DNA from: Bacillota bacterium
Lineage (GTDB): Bacteria > Bacillota > SHA-98 > Ch115
Assembly (NCBI GenBank): GCA_013178415.1
Contig: JABLXA010000002.1
Coordinates: forward strand, 1 to 64,000
Direction: 5' to 3'
DNA: 64,000 bases
Each line of letters begins with the position of its first letter. Within the stretch, counting starts at the first letter, position 1. The notes beneath the pieces are model-generated. The model made no database searches, was not told the origin of the DNA, and saw only the letters and a list, made by a program, of their open reading frames with translations. The position numbers and the translations under genes were made by a program. Positions 51,359 to 60,006 of this stretch are shown here, piece by piece.

Positions 51359-51484
51359 CCCGATTCCCCCCGATGATCCCGATATATACAATATATGCAA
51401 TTAAGCTTTCGACATCACCCGGGTAATTCCTGCCCCCTTGTATGCGCGCTCGAAAAGTCTGTCCGCATTTCGACGAGCATCTTT

Positions 51485-51859
51485 TCAAGATACCTTCATG
51501 CGACAATGTGGGCAATATTCTGCGTCGAGTTCCATGGTTTCATGACATCTCAGACACTCTTTCTTTACTTCCTTCCGACAATGCGGACAAAAGGCGAGGT
51601 TCGAAATGTACTTCCTGCCGCAATGGGGACATACCAGTAGTTTCCCGCGCGGCCTCACCATGAGATATACAAGAAAGGCAATAGGCGCGCCGATGAGCGG
51701 GAGGAGCATGACCCCAGAGATTCCGATGGCGGCAGCCCATAATATGGGATTCGAATCCCTTACTTTCGCGTCTCGATATGCGAGGAAAGCAAAGAGACCC
51801 GCGATCGCAATCGATATTCCCAACACCAGCCAATTAGGAGATCCAGCCTGTGCACCCAT
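51485..51859 (-). CDS. Membrane protein with double zinc ribbon
   Basis: 124 residues, ATG with GGAGGG nine bases upstream. Two membrane segments (about 10-26 and 40-68) are followed by zinc ribbons CPHCGRKYISNLAFCPHC and CLRCHETMELDAEYCPHC. A predicted cytoplasmic metal-binding tail on a small membrane anchor; function unknown. It overlaps the end of gpsA by 26 bases and ends the DUF512-der-gpsA operon. Confidence 0.82.
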   Translation of the reverse strand: MGAQAGSPNWLVLGISIAIAGLFAFLAYRDAKVRDSNPILWAAAIGISGVMLLPLIGAPIAFLVYLMVRPRGKLLVCPHCGRKYISNLAFCPHCRKEVKKECLRCHETMELDAEYCPHCRMKVS

Positions 51860-52925
51860 CTGCCAATTCCCTCCTCATAAGATTCCTTGGAATCCTTGTG
51901 ATACCAGTGAACTCAAATTCTGCCTCATACACCGGCTCTCTCGACATCAGATCACTTACCGCCTGCTTCGGGTCATATCCCTCAAATAAGACCGAATATA
52001 ACATTTCTGTAATAGGCATTTCCGCGCCATATTCCGCCGCCAACCTGTGAGCGGCCTTTGTCGTGGGAACGCCCTCTACCACCATTCGTGTAGAACTCAG
52101 CGCTTGTTCAAGAGTCTTGCCCTGCCCTATGGCGATCCCGGCCCTCAGGTTGCGGCTGTGTCGGCTAGCGCAGGTCACTATAAGGTCGCCAAGCCCCGAT
52201 AATCCTGCAAAGGTAAGCGGCGAAGCGCCCATGCTCGTTCCAAGGCGTGTGATCTCTGCGAGACCTCGAGTCATAAGTGCAGCCTTTGTATTATCGCCAC
52301 ACCCGAGACCGTCCGACAACCCTGCCGCCAGGGCGATGATATTCTTCAGCGCTCCGCCCAATTCGACGCCGATCATATCCCGAGAAGGATAAACCCTGAA
52401 GGTCGGGCCCATCAAAACCTCCCTGGCCATAAGAGCTATTTCGGGATTTTCTGACGCGGAGACGACGGCTGTCGGAATGTCCCGCGCCACTTCCTCGGCG
52501 TGGCTAGGGCCTGATACAACACCTATACGATCATGAACTTCTACGGGCAATTCTTCTCTCAGCACCTGGGACATGCGGAGGAGACTATCTACCTCTATTC
52601 CTTTGCTCACATGGACTATCACATGCTCGCGGGAAATGAGGGGAGAGAGCATTCTCGCCACAGACCTCAAATATTGGGAAGGAATCGCCACGATGATGAA
52701 TCGGGCCGCCCGGGCCACATAAGTGATATCCAGGGTCGGAATGACTCCCTCAGGAAATGTGACCCCGGGCAGAAAATCCTCGTTAGTTCTATTTGACAAG
52801 ATCTCATCTGCCACATCCTTTTCCCTTGTCCAAAGCAACACCTTCTTGCCTCTTTTCGCCAGCAGGATGGAGAGAGCGCTCCCCCACCCGCCGGATCCTA
52901 TGATTCCAATACAATCATACATCAT
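51834..52925 (-). CDS. gpsA: NAD(P)-dependent glycerol-3-phosphate dehydrogenase
   Basis: About 363 residues; of the possible starts, the ATG at 52925 has GGAGG ten bases upstream. Rossmann motif IGSGGWGSALSILLAKRG. Catalytic and substrate region GGALKNIIALAAGLSDGLGC and DNTKAALMTRGLAEITRLG. It makes sn-glycerol-3-phosphate for membrane lipids, which the plsC product later acylates further. Its neighbours der (upstream) and zinc-ribbon protein (downstream, overlapping) are co-directional; a plsY gene often found beside it is absent. Confidence 0.94.
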   Translation of the reverse strand: MMYDCIGIIGSGGWGSALSILLAKRGKKVLLWTREKDVADEILSNRTNEDFLPGVTFPEGVIPTLDITYVARAARFIIVAIPSQYLRSVARMLSPLISREHVIVHVSKGIEVDSLLRMSQVLREELPVEVHDRIGVVSGPSHAEEVARDIPTAVVSASENPEIALMAREVLMGPTFRVYPSRDMIGVELGGALKNIIALAAGLSDGLGCGDNTKAALMTRGLAEITRLGTSMGASPLTFAGLSGLGDLIVTCASRHSRNLRAGIAIGQGKTLEQALSSTRMVVEGVPTTKAAHRLAAEYGAEMPITEMLYSVLFEGYDPKQAVSDLMSREPVYEAEFEFTGITRIPRNLMRRELADGCTGWIS

Positions 52926-52970
52926 CCCTGGCAAACCTCCAAATTCTGAACGAAGACAGTAACGACATCT

Positions 52971-54392
52971 TCACGAACGGCGCCGCCGTGATTTCAAGAA
53001 TATGCGCACACCCTCAAATCCGAGGGCCCGGCGGAATTCCTTCTCGAGATAGCGCTCATATGAAAAGTGCATTATCTCAGGATCGTTCACAAAGAGCAGA
53101 AATGTGGGCGGCCTCCGCCCCACCTGGGTTGCGTAGTAGATCTTGAGACGCCTGCCCTTTCGCGTAGGAGGGGGTACCCTTTCTGTGATCTCCTCTAAAA
53201 CAGAATTCAATTCTGATGTAGGAATCTCCTTCATGGACCCTTCCGCAATCTTCTGCGCCATGTCCAGCATGGTCCCAATCCTTTGTTTGGTCACCGCTGA
53301 GACGAAAACGATGGGTGAATAATCTAAGAAAGCCATCTCCCGCCGTATGCTCAACTCGAATGCCTGTTCTTGTTTCCTATGAGATTCAATGAGATCCCAC
53401 TTATTTACAACGATGAGACACCCCCGGCCCGCTTCATGGATTATTCCGCCTATTTTGGCGTCTTGTTCAGCCGGACCTCTTGTGGCATCTATGACGAGAA
53501 GCGCCACATCTGCCCTTTCGACGGCGGCGGTTGCGCGCATCACGCTGTACCTCTCCAACGGGGTGTCGACGCGCGCTTTTCTCCTGATTCCGGCCGTGTC
53601 GATTATGACAAATGGCCTTCCTCTGTACTCGAAAGGCGTATCAATGGCATCGATGGTAGTCCCCGGGATTTCTGAAACTATGGTTCTCTCCTCCCCGAGG
53701 ATCGCATTTACCAAGGAGGACTTTCCGACATTTGGACGCCCCACCACAGCGATCCTTATAGCGTCAATCTTCTTTGCCTCTTTTTTTTCTTCAAGATCTT
53801 CTGGCCTCTGAACCGCAGCGGGTTCATACGATTCACGAACTATCACATGTTCGTCCGGCTCAGCAACCTGTGTTGGGAACGCTGACGCGATCTTGTCAAG
53901 CACATCCGCTATCCCTTTACCATGCAGCGCCGAGATCGGGAATGGCTCACCTAGACCTAGCTGATAAAACTCCAAATAGTCTCTATCGCCTTGTTTAGCT
54001 TCGCCTAAGTCATCCACCTTGTTGACTATTAGTATCATAGGTTTGCGAGACTTTCTGAGAATGGACGCCACCTCTTGATCCAGCGGGACGAGACCATCCT
54101 TGCCATCCACCACGAATATGACCATATCAGCCTCGTCGATTGCAATCTCTGCCTGTTTTCGTACTTTGCTGGAGATGGTATCGTTCATGTCCTCCTGGGG
54201 TAAGATGCCCCCCGTGTCTACGAGCATGAAGGACTTCCCATTCCATTCAGCTTCAGCGTATACCCTGTCGCGCGTAACCCCGGGCGTTTCTTCAACCACC
54301 GAGAGTCTCCGGCCGATGATTCTATTGAAAAGGGTAGATTTCCCCACATTTGGGCGCCCTACGACGGCGACCACAGGCAGCCTCACAGCCAT
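52971..54392 (-). CDS. der: Ribosome biogenesis GTPase Der (EngA)
   Basis: 473 residues with two tandem GTPase domains and a KH-like C-terminus. G1 motifs: GRPNVGKSTLFNRI and GRPNVGKSSLVNAI. G3: DTGG and DTAG. G4: NKVD and NKWD. The linker between the GTPase domains is longer and more acidic than usual (EPDEHVIVRESYEPAAVQRP onwards), which explains the extra 30 residues. It acts in 50S ribosome assembly. Twelve bases after the DUF512 gene, 45 bases before gpsA. Confidence 0.96.
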   Translation of the reverse strand: MAVRLPVVAVVGRPNVGKSTLFNRIIGRRLSVVEETPGVTRDRVYAEAEWNGKSFMLVDTGGILPQEDMNDTISSKVRKQAEIAIDEADMVIFVVDGKDGLVPLDQEVASILRKSRKPMILIVNKVDDLGEAKQGDRDYLEFYQLGLGEPFPISALHGKGIADVLDKIASAFPTQVAEPDEHVIVRESYEPAAVQRPEDLEEKKEAKKIDAIRIAVVGRPNVGKSSLVNAILGEERTIVSEIPGTTIDAIDTPFEYRGRPFVIIDTAGIRRKARVDTPLERYSVMRATAAVERADVALLVIDATRGPAEQDAKIGGIIHEAGRGCLIVVNKWDLIESHRKQEQAFELSIRREMAFLDYSPIVFVSAVTKQRIGTMLDMAQKIAEGSMKEIPTSELNSVLEEITERVPPPTRKGRRLKIYYATQVGRRPPTFLLFVNDPEIMHFSYERYLEKEFRRALGFEGVRIFLKSRRRRS

Positions 54393-54404
54393 CTCAAGGT
54401 CCCC

Positions 54405-55754
54405 CTATTCTTCATACTCTTCTCCAAGTACCGCCCGGATGAAGGATTTCCCGCCGGCCTCGACGCATTTGACTTTGACGCCGAGAGAATCGCTTATATC
54501 TTCTATTGTAGTATCATCCAAAAACTTGTCACCTTGATACCTCAACATGACCTTTGGAATCAAAAGTTCATCTCCTAGCTCCTGGCCCTTGAGCGCACTG
54601 ATTATATCACCACCTGCCACAAGTCCGCTGACGGTCACCAGCGGACCAAAAAGGCGGTTTGGAATGGCATATATCTTCAGATGAAGTCCCTCTATCTCTT
54701 GAAGCGCAGGGGTTTCCATCGCGAGAACCTTCGCCCCAGATACGCCCGTCGCCACGGAAATCCATCTCTCGCCGATTTTCAGTATCCCTTTCCTGATCAA
54801 TCGTTTCGCCCTACGGAGCTCCCGCTGGCAACTGTCCATGAAATCCCTGGCTATTCCTATACCATTTTCCTTCTGGCAGAAATCTTCATAGTACCCTCTC
54901 TTTGGAAAATTCACACCGGCCAGAAGGAAAAACTCGTCGGCGATGAATATGAATCTTGTTCCTATGTCTTCTAAGAATTTCCTTCCCAGCACCATTGTAT
55001 GCTGTATGATAGAAGCTGCATCCTGCCATGTGAATGGCGAGATATTCGCCAGGCGATCACGATGTCTGGTAAGCCCCACAGGAACCACACCACATGATCT
55101 GACCCCAGGCCAGAGCCGGGCCAGATCCGCGATAGTACGGTCCAGCTCGGGTCCGTCATTTATGCCCTTGCACAGCACAACCTGGGTGTGAATCTCGATC
55201 CCCGCCTCGGTCAGGTCTCTCAAGATCGCCATGATCTTGCCGGCCTTGTGATTACCCATCATCTTGGCCCGGACATCCGGGTTTGTGGAATGCACAGAGA
55301 CATAGAGGGGCGAGAGGCGCATCCTCTTGATGCTGGAGATCTCGTCGTCTGTCAGATTGGTCAGGGAAATGAAATTGCCATGAAGGAACGAAAGGCGATA
55401 GTCGTCATCCTTCACATAGAGACTCTCACGCAGGCCGGGCGGAAGTTGGTCCACAAAGCAGAAAATACACCGGTTATGGCATCTTCTTATCCCATCAAAT
55501 AAGGCATCCTCGAACTCCAGTCCGATATCCTCATCAAATTCTTTGTAAATGATGGACTCTCTGAGACTCCCATCCTGTGATCTTGTGAAGAGCCTGATTT
55601 CCTCGTCTGACATGAGGAACCTATAATCTAGGATATCTTTCGGGCTCTGCCCATTGACTGAAATAAGGGTGTCGCCAGGGTGTATCCCTAGCCTGTCTGC
55701 AATACTCCCAGGTCTTATGTCCTGAATGAGGACCAATTCCAAAACCCTCCGCAA
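54405..55754 (-). CDS. DUF512 radical SAM/PDZ protein
   Basis: 449 residues. An N-terminal PDZ-like domain (IRPGSIADRLGIHPGDTLIS) leads to a radical SAM-type cluster Cys92, Cys96, Cys99 in CHNRCIFCF. Then come FLHGNFISLTNLTDDE, SPLYVSVHSTNPDVRAKMMG and, in the C-terminal half, the DUF512 region (VSGLVAGGDIISALKG). The family is widespread in clostridia and cyanobacteria, always as this PDZ-radical SAM-DUF512 chain, and its reaction is unknown. First gene of an operon with der and gpsA. Confidence 0.9.
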   Translation of the reverse strand: MRRVLELVLIQDIRPGSIADRLGIHPGDTLISVNGQSPKDILDYRFLMSDEEIRLFTRSQDGSLRESIIYKEFDEDIGLEFEDALFDGIRRCHNRCIFCFVDQLPPGLRESLYVKDDDYRLSFLHGNFISLTNLTDDEISSIKRMRLSPLYVSVHSTNPDVRAKMMGNHKAGKIMAILRDLTEAGIEIHTQVVLCKGINDGPELDRTIADLARLWPGVRSCGVVPVGLTRHRDRLANISPFTWQDAASIIQHTMVLGRKFLEDIGTRFIFIADEFFLLAGVNFPKRGYYEDFCQKENGIGIARDFMDSCQRELRRAKRLIRKGILKIGERWISVATGVSGAKVLAMETPALQEIEGLHLKIYAIPNRLFGPLVTVSGLVAGGDIISALKGQELGDELLIPKVMLRYQGDKFLDDTTIEDISDSLGVKVKCVEAGGKSFIRAVLGEEYEE

Positions 55755-55760
55755 CTAAAG

Positions 55761-55788
55761 GATAAGAGGGGGATGTCCCCCTCTTATC
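55761..55788. terminator. Perfect 13-base hairpin between prsA and the DUF512 gene
   Basis: GATAAGAGGGGGA and TCCCCCTCTTATC pair fully with a 2-base centre. It may end prsA transcripts or flank the DUF512 operon promoter. No T run on either side. Confidence 0.5.
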
Positions 55789-55998
55789 ATATCATATAAG
55801 CCCACCCTCATGTGCGCGATCTGTCCGGGTAAAACCACGCGCCATGACGGATATGAGACCAGCAACCATCATCGGTGGCTGAGGCTATTCAGCTAGCCCC
55901 TGGCCTGCGCCTGCATTTCATCGCAGGCCCCCCGGCCTTGATCGCGGCGTAGCTGATACGGGTGATCGGCGCCTACGGGACAGCACATATACTCATAA
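55789..55998. other. 3' region of prsA with a GC-rich hairpin
   Basis: No gene. A hairpin GGCCTGCG...CGCAGGCC lies at 55902-55929. Otherwise nothing recognisable. Confidence 0.35.
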
Positions 55999-56904
55999 CT
56001 AGAAACCAAGGTTATATTTGACGCTCTCCAGATCCTTAGAATTGATCTTGATCTTGGCTTGCGACCCTATTTCCGCAAGAACTTGCTGGGCCGGCTTTGC
56101 CTTTTGCCTCTTTACATCCCTTTCCACCTTAGCCCGCACCTCATCGAGAGTCAGCTGCTTCTCGGGTTTCTTTCCTTCAACGCGAATAATATGGTAACCG
56201 AACGCTGACTTCACGATACCGCTTGTCTCTCCCACCTTGAGAGAAAAAGCGGCCTGTTCGAACGCCGGATCCATGGTTCCCCTCGTAAAGTATCCGAGGT
56301 CCCCTCCCTTGTCCTTTGTCCCAGGATCAGTGGATTTTTCTTTTGCAAGCGCGACAAAATCTTCGCCGGCATTTAGCCTATTCAATATATCCTTGGCCTG
56401 CTTCTCATCAGGAACGAGGATATGCCTCGCCTTTACCTGTTCAGGTTCCTTGAATTCATCCTTATGCTGTTCATAATATTTCTGCAGTTCATCCTCAGTG
56501 ACTTTTATATCCCTGGTCGCCAACCGCTCAAGGAGGAGATTGACCCGGATCTGGTCATCGAGTTCATCCCTATTCATCCCATATTGAGCGAGAATCATAT
56601 CAAGCCCGGCAGATGAACCAAATTGCTTTTCCAGATCAGCGATCTCGGCATCTATATCAGCCTTATCCACGGTTATGCCGTATTTCGCGGCGGCCTGAGA
56701 GATGAGTTCCTCTCTGATCATGGCAGTGAGGACCTGTTTTCCGCCCTGGGCAACTAGTTTACTATAGAAGGCTTTCCATGTGATGGGCTTGTCGTTTATC
56801 TTCGCCACTGCCCTGACATCCGAGAATACATACAAACCAAGAACTGCAGCGAGTATGACCACGACTCCGGCCACGACCCCAATGATTACTTTTCGGCCTT
56901 TCAA
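55999..56904 (-). CDS. prsA: PrsA/SurA-like membrane-anchored foldase with parvulin domain
   Basis: 301 residues. One N-terminal anchor segment (VIIGVVAGVVVILAAVLGLY) without a lipobox Cys, so probably an uncleaved anchor and not a lipoprotein like Bacillus PrsA. Then a SurA-N-like chaperone part (ITWKAFYSKLVAQGGKQVLT ... QAAAKYGITVDKADIDAEIA) and a parvulin peptidyl-prolyl isomerase domain: VKARHILVPDEKQAKDILNR, KDKGGDLGYFTRGTMDPAFE, FGYHIIRVEGK. It assists folding of exported proteins outside the membrane. Stand-alone. Confidence 0.9.
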   Translation of the reverse strand: MKGRKVIIGVVAGVVVILAAVLGLYVFSDVRAVAKINDKPITWKAFYSKLVAQGGKQVLTAMIREELISQAAAKYGITVDKADIDAEIADLEKQFGSSAGLDMILAQYGMNRDELDDQIRVNLLLERLATRDIKVTEDELQKYYEQHKDEFKEPEQVKARHILVPDEKQAKDILNRLNAGEDFVALAKEKSTDPGTKDKGGDLGYFTRGTMDPAFEQAAFSLKVGETSGIVKSAFGYHIIRVEGKKPEKQLTLDEVRAKVERDVKRQKAKPAQQVLAEIGSQAKIKINSKDLESVKYNLGF

Positions 56905-57020
56905 AAATGAGTCCTCCTCTCACCAGGGACAACTATAATAGAAATGCTGCTCGCGTCAAGGGCCCCCAAAACTAGGGCTATTACACAACAAATTCAGTGT
57001 AACATAAGGAATCGTGGGTG

Positions 57021-57554
57021 TCAACCAGCGCCAAAATCGGCTGAATTTATGCCGGAATCCGGCGAACTCATGCTGGGGTCCGTTTGCGCGCAATTTGCTC
57101 GGCCCAATGATGATTCCACCCCCTCAACCAGCTTTAGGAAACGATGGTATGCCAAACGGATCCCGAGCGCGGTGAAAAACCTCCCTATAGGGACCAGCCT
57201 GAGCCGTTTCGATGTTATGCCACCGATCCTAATCAGGAGCCCTGCCTGGGAAAGCGCATCTACCATGAGGAGATCCCTGGCATCGTGTCCGTAGACTGCA
57301 AGGATGCTGAGAATCGCCCTGCGGACAATGAGTCTGCTGGATCCCATGCCCATTATATATACCTGATTGTCTTTCACATCATTTCCCATGAAGATACACT
57401 GGCCTATATCCTTAGAATCGGCCTTATCGAAATGCGGAAGGTCCAATATTTCCTTGATGGTCGGAATTCTATCCCGCGGGAGGAATCGGAGGTGGATGGC
57501 CGCGGCGATGACGGAGGAGTGGGCGCCCCCATAGCAGTAATATATCACCTTCAT
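57021..57554 (-). CDS. DUF3189 family protein
   Basis: 177 residues. Begins MKVIYYCYGGAHSSVIAAAI, and the rest follows the uncharacterised DUF3189 family of Gram-positive sporeformers (DRIPTIKEILDLPHFDKADS, DARDLLMVDALSQAGLLIRI). It starts 4 bases after the YIEGIA-partner gene, so the two are one unit. The last 17 residues are repetitive: the units ATGAGTTCGCCGGATTCCGG and ATAAATTCAGCCGATTTTGG code MSSPDSG and INSADFG, so the tail seems to have grown by duplication at the gene's 3' end. Function unknown; sporulation-linked by context. Confidence 0.85.
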   Translation of the reverse strand: MKVIYYCYGGAHSSVIAAAIHLRFLPRDRIPTIKEILDLPHFDKADSKDIGQCIFMGNDVKDNQVYIMGMGSSRLIVRRAILSILAVYGHDARDLLMVDALSQAGLLIRIGGITSKRLRLVPIGRFFTALGIRLAYHRFLKLVEGVESSLGRANCAQTDPSMSSPDSGINSADFGAG

Positions 57555-57557
57555 GGG

Positions 57558-57749
57558 CTAGTGTTTCACGATTATGTAGGTGCCATTTTCGAGATCATGT
57601 ACCACCCCGCCCGTTATTCTGCTGAGGTACATGGCTACCCTTTCTTGCTCCTCGAGAGTCTCGGCAAAAAAGATGGGTACATCTCCGCCAACCTTATCTT
57701 TGTCACGGGCCACCACTGCAATGATCGTATCTTTTAATCCCACTTCCAA
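57558..57749 (-). CDS. Small partner of YIEGIA proteins (capping complex subunit)
   Basis: 63 residues: DTIIAVVARDKDKVGGDVPI, then FFAETLEEQERVAMYLSRIT, then GGVVHDLENGTYIIVKH. This is the small protein regularly found next to YIEGIA-domain proteins in sporeformers and named in databases as a capping complex subunit. It lies 171 bases after the YIEGIA gene; the gap holds a dispersed repeat. Mixed alpha-beta, soluble, no metal site. Confidence 0.82.
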   Translation of the reverse strand: MEVGLKDTIIAVVARDKDKVGGDVPIFFAETLEEQERVAMYLSRITGGVVHDLENGTYIIVKH

Positions 57750-57767
57750 GACGATTCTCCCCCTGCT

Positions 57768-57884
57768 TTTATATAGATTGGCAAGTCTAGGGTTGGAAGA
57801 TAATCCGGCTATATCACCACGCGGCTGCCAGACGCGCCGCGCACGATCAGCTCATATTCTTGAATTCAAGCTTGGTTATCTATA
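57768..57884 (+). repeat. Dispersed repeat of about 120 bases, copy 2
   Basis: Similar to 37542-37668 in reverse orientation, including TATCACCACGCGGCTGCC, CACGATCAGCTCATATTC and the end AATTCAAGCTTGGTTATCTA. It lies between the YIEGIA gene and its small partner, where a transcript of the operon must cross it. A translation in one frame gives SPRGCQTRRARSAHILEFKL, matching SPRGYRIRRTRSAYISKVEL from copy 1, but there is no start or stop that would make it a gene. Confidence 0.7.
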
Positions 57885-57919
57885 AATCTCTACACATATA
57901 TGCAACCGGCTGTCGGCCC

Positions 57920-58828
57920 TCAATCTTGAGCTATTCGGCCAGCTCTAGTTGAAAGGGGCCTGCCAGTGGATGTTTCTAAGACTGGCACCCTGCGCACAGC
58001 CTCAAGCAGGCATTCCAGGTCCTTCTCCATGGGCACGATGGCCATGACAACCCTGCCAGTATTGGTATTGAGTCTTACCAGTGGGACGAACTCGGGTTCT
58101 GACACATCCAACCTTACTCCCATGATGGCAGATGCATCATGGGCTATTGCCTGTCTTTGTCCGAGGTTGAATAATGCGGCTCTGGCATTGTCATCCTTGG
58201 GTTCGATGACAACGCCCAGCCCCCTCTTTGCTATCATTTCCCTGGATTTTGCAAGACCTATATTTGTAAGCACGACATCCTCCACCAGAAGCAATGAACC
58301 TACGAAGTGGAGGTTGCCTTCTCGGACCCGAGCGATATCGCCTACCCTTTTGCCGCGCATCAAGAAATTGAGGAGGCCCATGGTTACAAGTCCTACCGCC
58401 ACTCCCCATAGGAGGTTGATGCTGAACGAAAAGGGCAAGAGGAAAATTCCCGCATTTGTGGTCAGAGCCGTGAGCATCGCGAGATAGTTTCGCGCCTCGA
58501 ACACCTTGGCTATTCCGTCTATATAGGCGTTTCCACGAGGCACCATCTCCGTCTCTTCCATATCCTGAAGGCTCCGGCGTTCGAGATCCCGAACCTCGCG
58601 AAATTGTTGAGCTGCAAGACCGAGAATCGTTACTGCCATATAATCTTTTTTGAGCAGGGCAGGTATCGCAAGTGCTCCAAGGCTCGCAGCAATGAACCCC
58701 AGACTCATGTGGACGGCATATCCATGGGGATAACTGGGATAACGACGATAGTCGATCCGCAGCATATAGAGCCTTGCCATTGTCCCCATCAGAATGGCTA
58801 TCGCGATTTTCCCTAGATCAAGATGCAT
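57920..58828 (-). CDS. YIEGIA-domain membrane protein
   Basis: 302 residues. Two to four membrane segments at the N-terminal half (HMSLGFIAASLGALAIPALL, NAGIFLLPFSFSINLLWGVA, VGLVTMGLLNFLMRGKR). The soluble C-terminal part includes DIARVREGNLHFVGSLLLVE. The family motif reads GNAYIDGIAKVFEARNYLAM, that is YIDGIA instead of YIEGIA. A family member in Bacillus is linked to assembly of the spore envelope; here the neighbouring spoIIP supports a sporulation role. Same strand as and upstream of its small partner. Confidence 0.85.
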   Translation of the reverse strand: MHLDLGKIAIAILMGTMARLYMLRIDYRRYPSYPHGYAVHMSLGFIAASLGALAIPALLKKDYMAVTILGLAAQQFREVRDLERRSLQDMEETEMVPRGNAYIDGIAKVFEARNYLAMLTALTTNAGIFLLPFSFSINLLWGVAVGLVTMGLLNFLMRGKRVGDIARVREGNLHFVGSLLLVEDVVLTNIGLAKSREMIAKRGLGVVIEPKDDNARAALFNLGQRQAIAHDASAIMGVRLDVSEPEFVPLVRLNTNTGRVVMAIVPMEKDLECLLEAVRRVPVLETSTGRPLSTRAGRIAQD

Positions 58829-58884
58829 ATTTTCATACCCGGTGACGATTTCATTTGAGCGACGATTTCATTTACGCGATGGTT

Positions 58885-60006
58885 TTATTTCTTGTTATGC
58901 CTGATCCCCAGCAGGTTGAGAAACTCCAGACTGACAACCCTCCGGGCTTGCCTTTTCAACCCTTCCCATGATCCCCCGCTCAGCACAAACAAGAGAAGCC
59001 CGACCGCAAGCACTATGCCTATGATCCAGGCAACAGCCCTGCCTGTTCCTCCTGGAGCCATACCCGGCCTGGATTCGGGGACTGCTGAAAGCGCCGCAGG
59101 GATAGCATCCGCAAATAGCCTCGCCGATTCCATGGCGCGCTCCACACCATTGGTATTGGCCCCGAATTCAAGGAGAATGGATCTTCCTGATAGATCTTGA
59201 TTATAGTTGCCATCAGCTACCAATATTCCTTTGACAAGTCCAGGATGATCTCTATCAGCGGCGGCCTTGAGGGCCTTCGCGAACCTCAAATTAGCCCCTC
59301 TTGCCTGGTTTTCGCGCCCCACTATCAGGGTGACCTTTGTAGTTGGTATACCTGACACTGTGGTTGAATAGACTTCCGGCGGCACCGCGTCACGATGCAC
59401 ATCTATAAGGGCGGCTGGCCTTCTCTTCAGTAGTTGGGCGGCTGTGCGCCTAGATCTCTCATAGGCGGCCCCATCATGCGGATTATGATTGGCGTCCGAA
59501 CTAATGACGGTGAATCCCTTTGTCCTGAGCGCATCAGCCAGAGAGGCCTTGACTTGATATATATCACCCCAATCCTTGGATGAGGTGCCGCTGGTAGGGT
59601 TGTAAGACTCATCACTATGGGTGCAATATAAGCCAATCAACGGTTTTGGACGCACCTGAGCCAGGAGCCACTCGTCGATAGTCATGGCTTTGCGAGCGTC
59701 TTTGGGTGGAAGGACTCCGAGATTCACTACTTCAATGAATTTCGCCTTTGCCGTGTCTCCCTTGATTTCAGACAGAGTGTATGATTTGTTGTCTTCATTG
59801 ATGAAAATATCGCCTACACTCAAGAGATGGGCAGTCTTGAACAGCTCATTCCCCTTTTCATCAACGATGGTGAAGAACCCATCCCTTCTTTCCATCTCGG
59901 CCAAAGCGACAGGCTGGGAAAGGAGTATCAAAACCAACAGCGAAATACACAGGAGAAATGAATGGCGGATACGCAAGCTATGCTTCGCCGTTGTGCTCAT
60001 TTTCAT
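58885..60006 (-). CDS. spoIIP: Stage II sporulation protein P
   Basis: 373 residues. N-terminal anchor segment (LLCISLLVLILLSQPVALAE), about 80 residues of beta-rich linker, then the amidase/endopeptidase domain. This has GLYCTHSDESYNPTSGTSSK (zinc His), DANHNPHDGAAYERSRRTA, ALIDVHRDAVPPEVY, GNYNQDLSGRSILLEFGANT. A C-terminal segment (WIIGIVLAVGLLLFVLS) forms a second anchor. It cuts peptidoglycan during engulfment of the forespore. Its ATG lies 29 bases inside the DUF1614 gene. The C-terminal stop is followed by two 17-base repeats. Confidence 0.93.
   Translation of the reverse strand: MKMSTTAKHSLRIRHSFLLCISLLVLILLSQPVALAEMERRDGFFTIVDEKGNELFKTAHLLSVGDIFINEDNKSYTLSEIKGDTAKAKFIEVVNLGVLPPKDARKAMTIDEWLLAQVRPKPLIGLYCTHSDESYNPTSGTSSKDWGDIYQVKASLADALRTKGFTVISSDANHNPHDGAAYERSRRTAAQLLKRRPAALIDVHRDAVPPEVYSTTVSGIPTTKVTLIVGRENQARGANLRFAKALKAAADRDHPGLVKGILVADGNYNQDLSGRSILLEFGANTNGVERAMESARLFADAIPAALSAVPESRPGMAPGGTGRAVAWIIGIVLAVGLLLFVLSGGSWEGLKRQARRVVSLEFLNLLGIRHNKK

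Noticed and set aside
57580-57885. 101-residue plus-strand frame sharing SPRG..RR.RSA with 37543-37929
   Set aside because: The similarity comes from the dispersed DNA repeat; both frames run through other genes and have no ribosome site.
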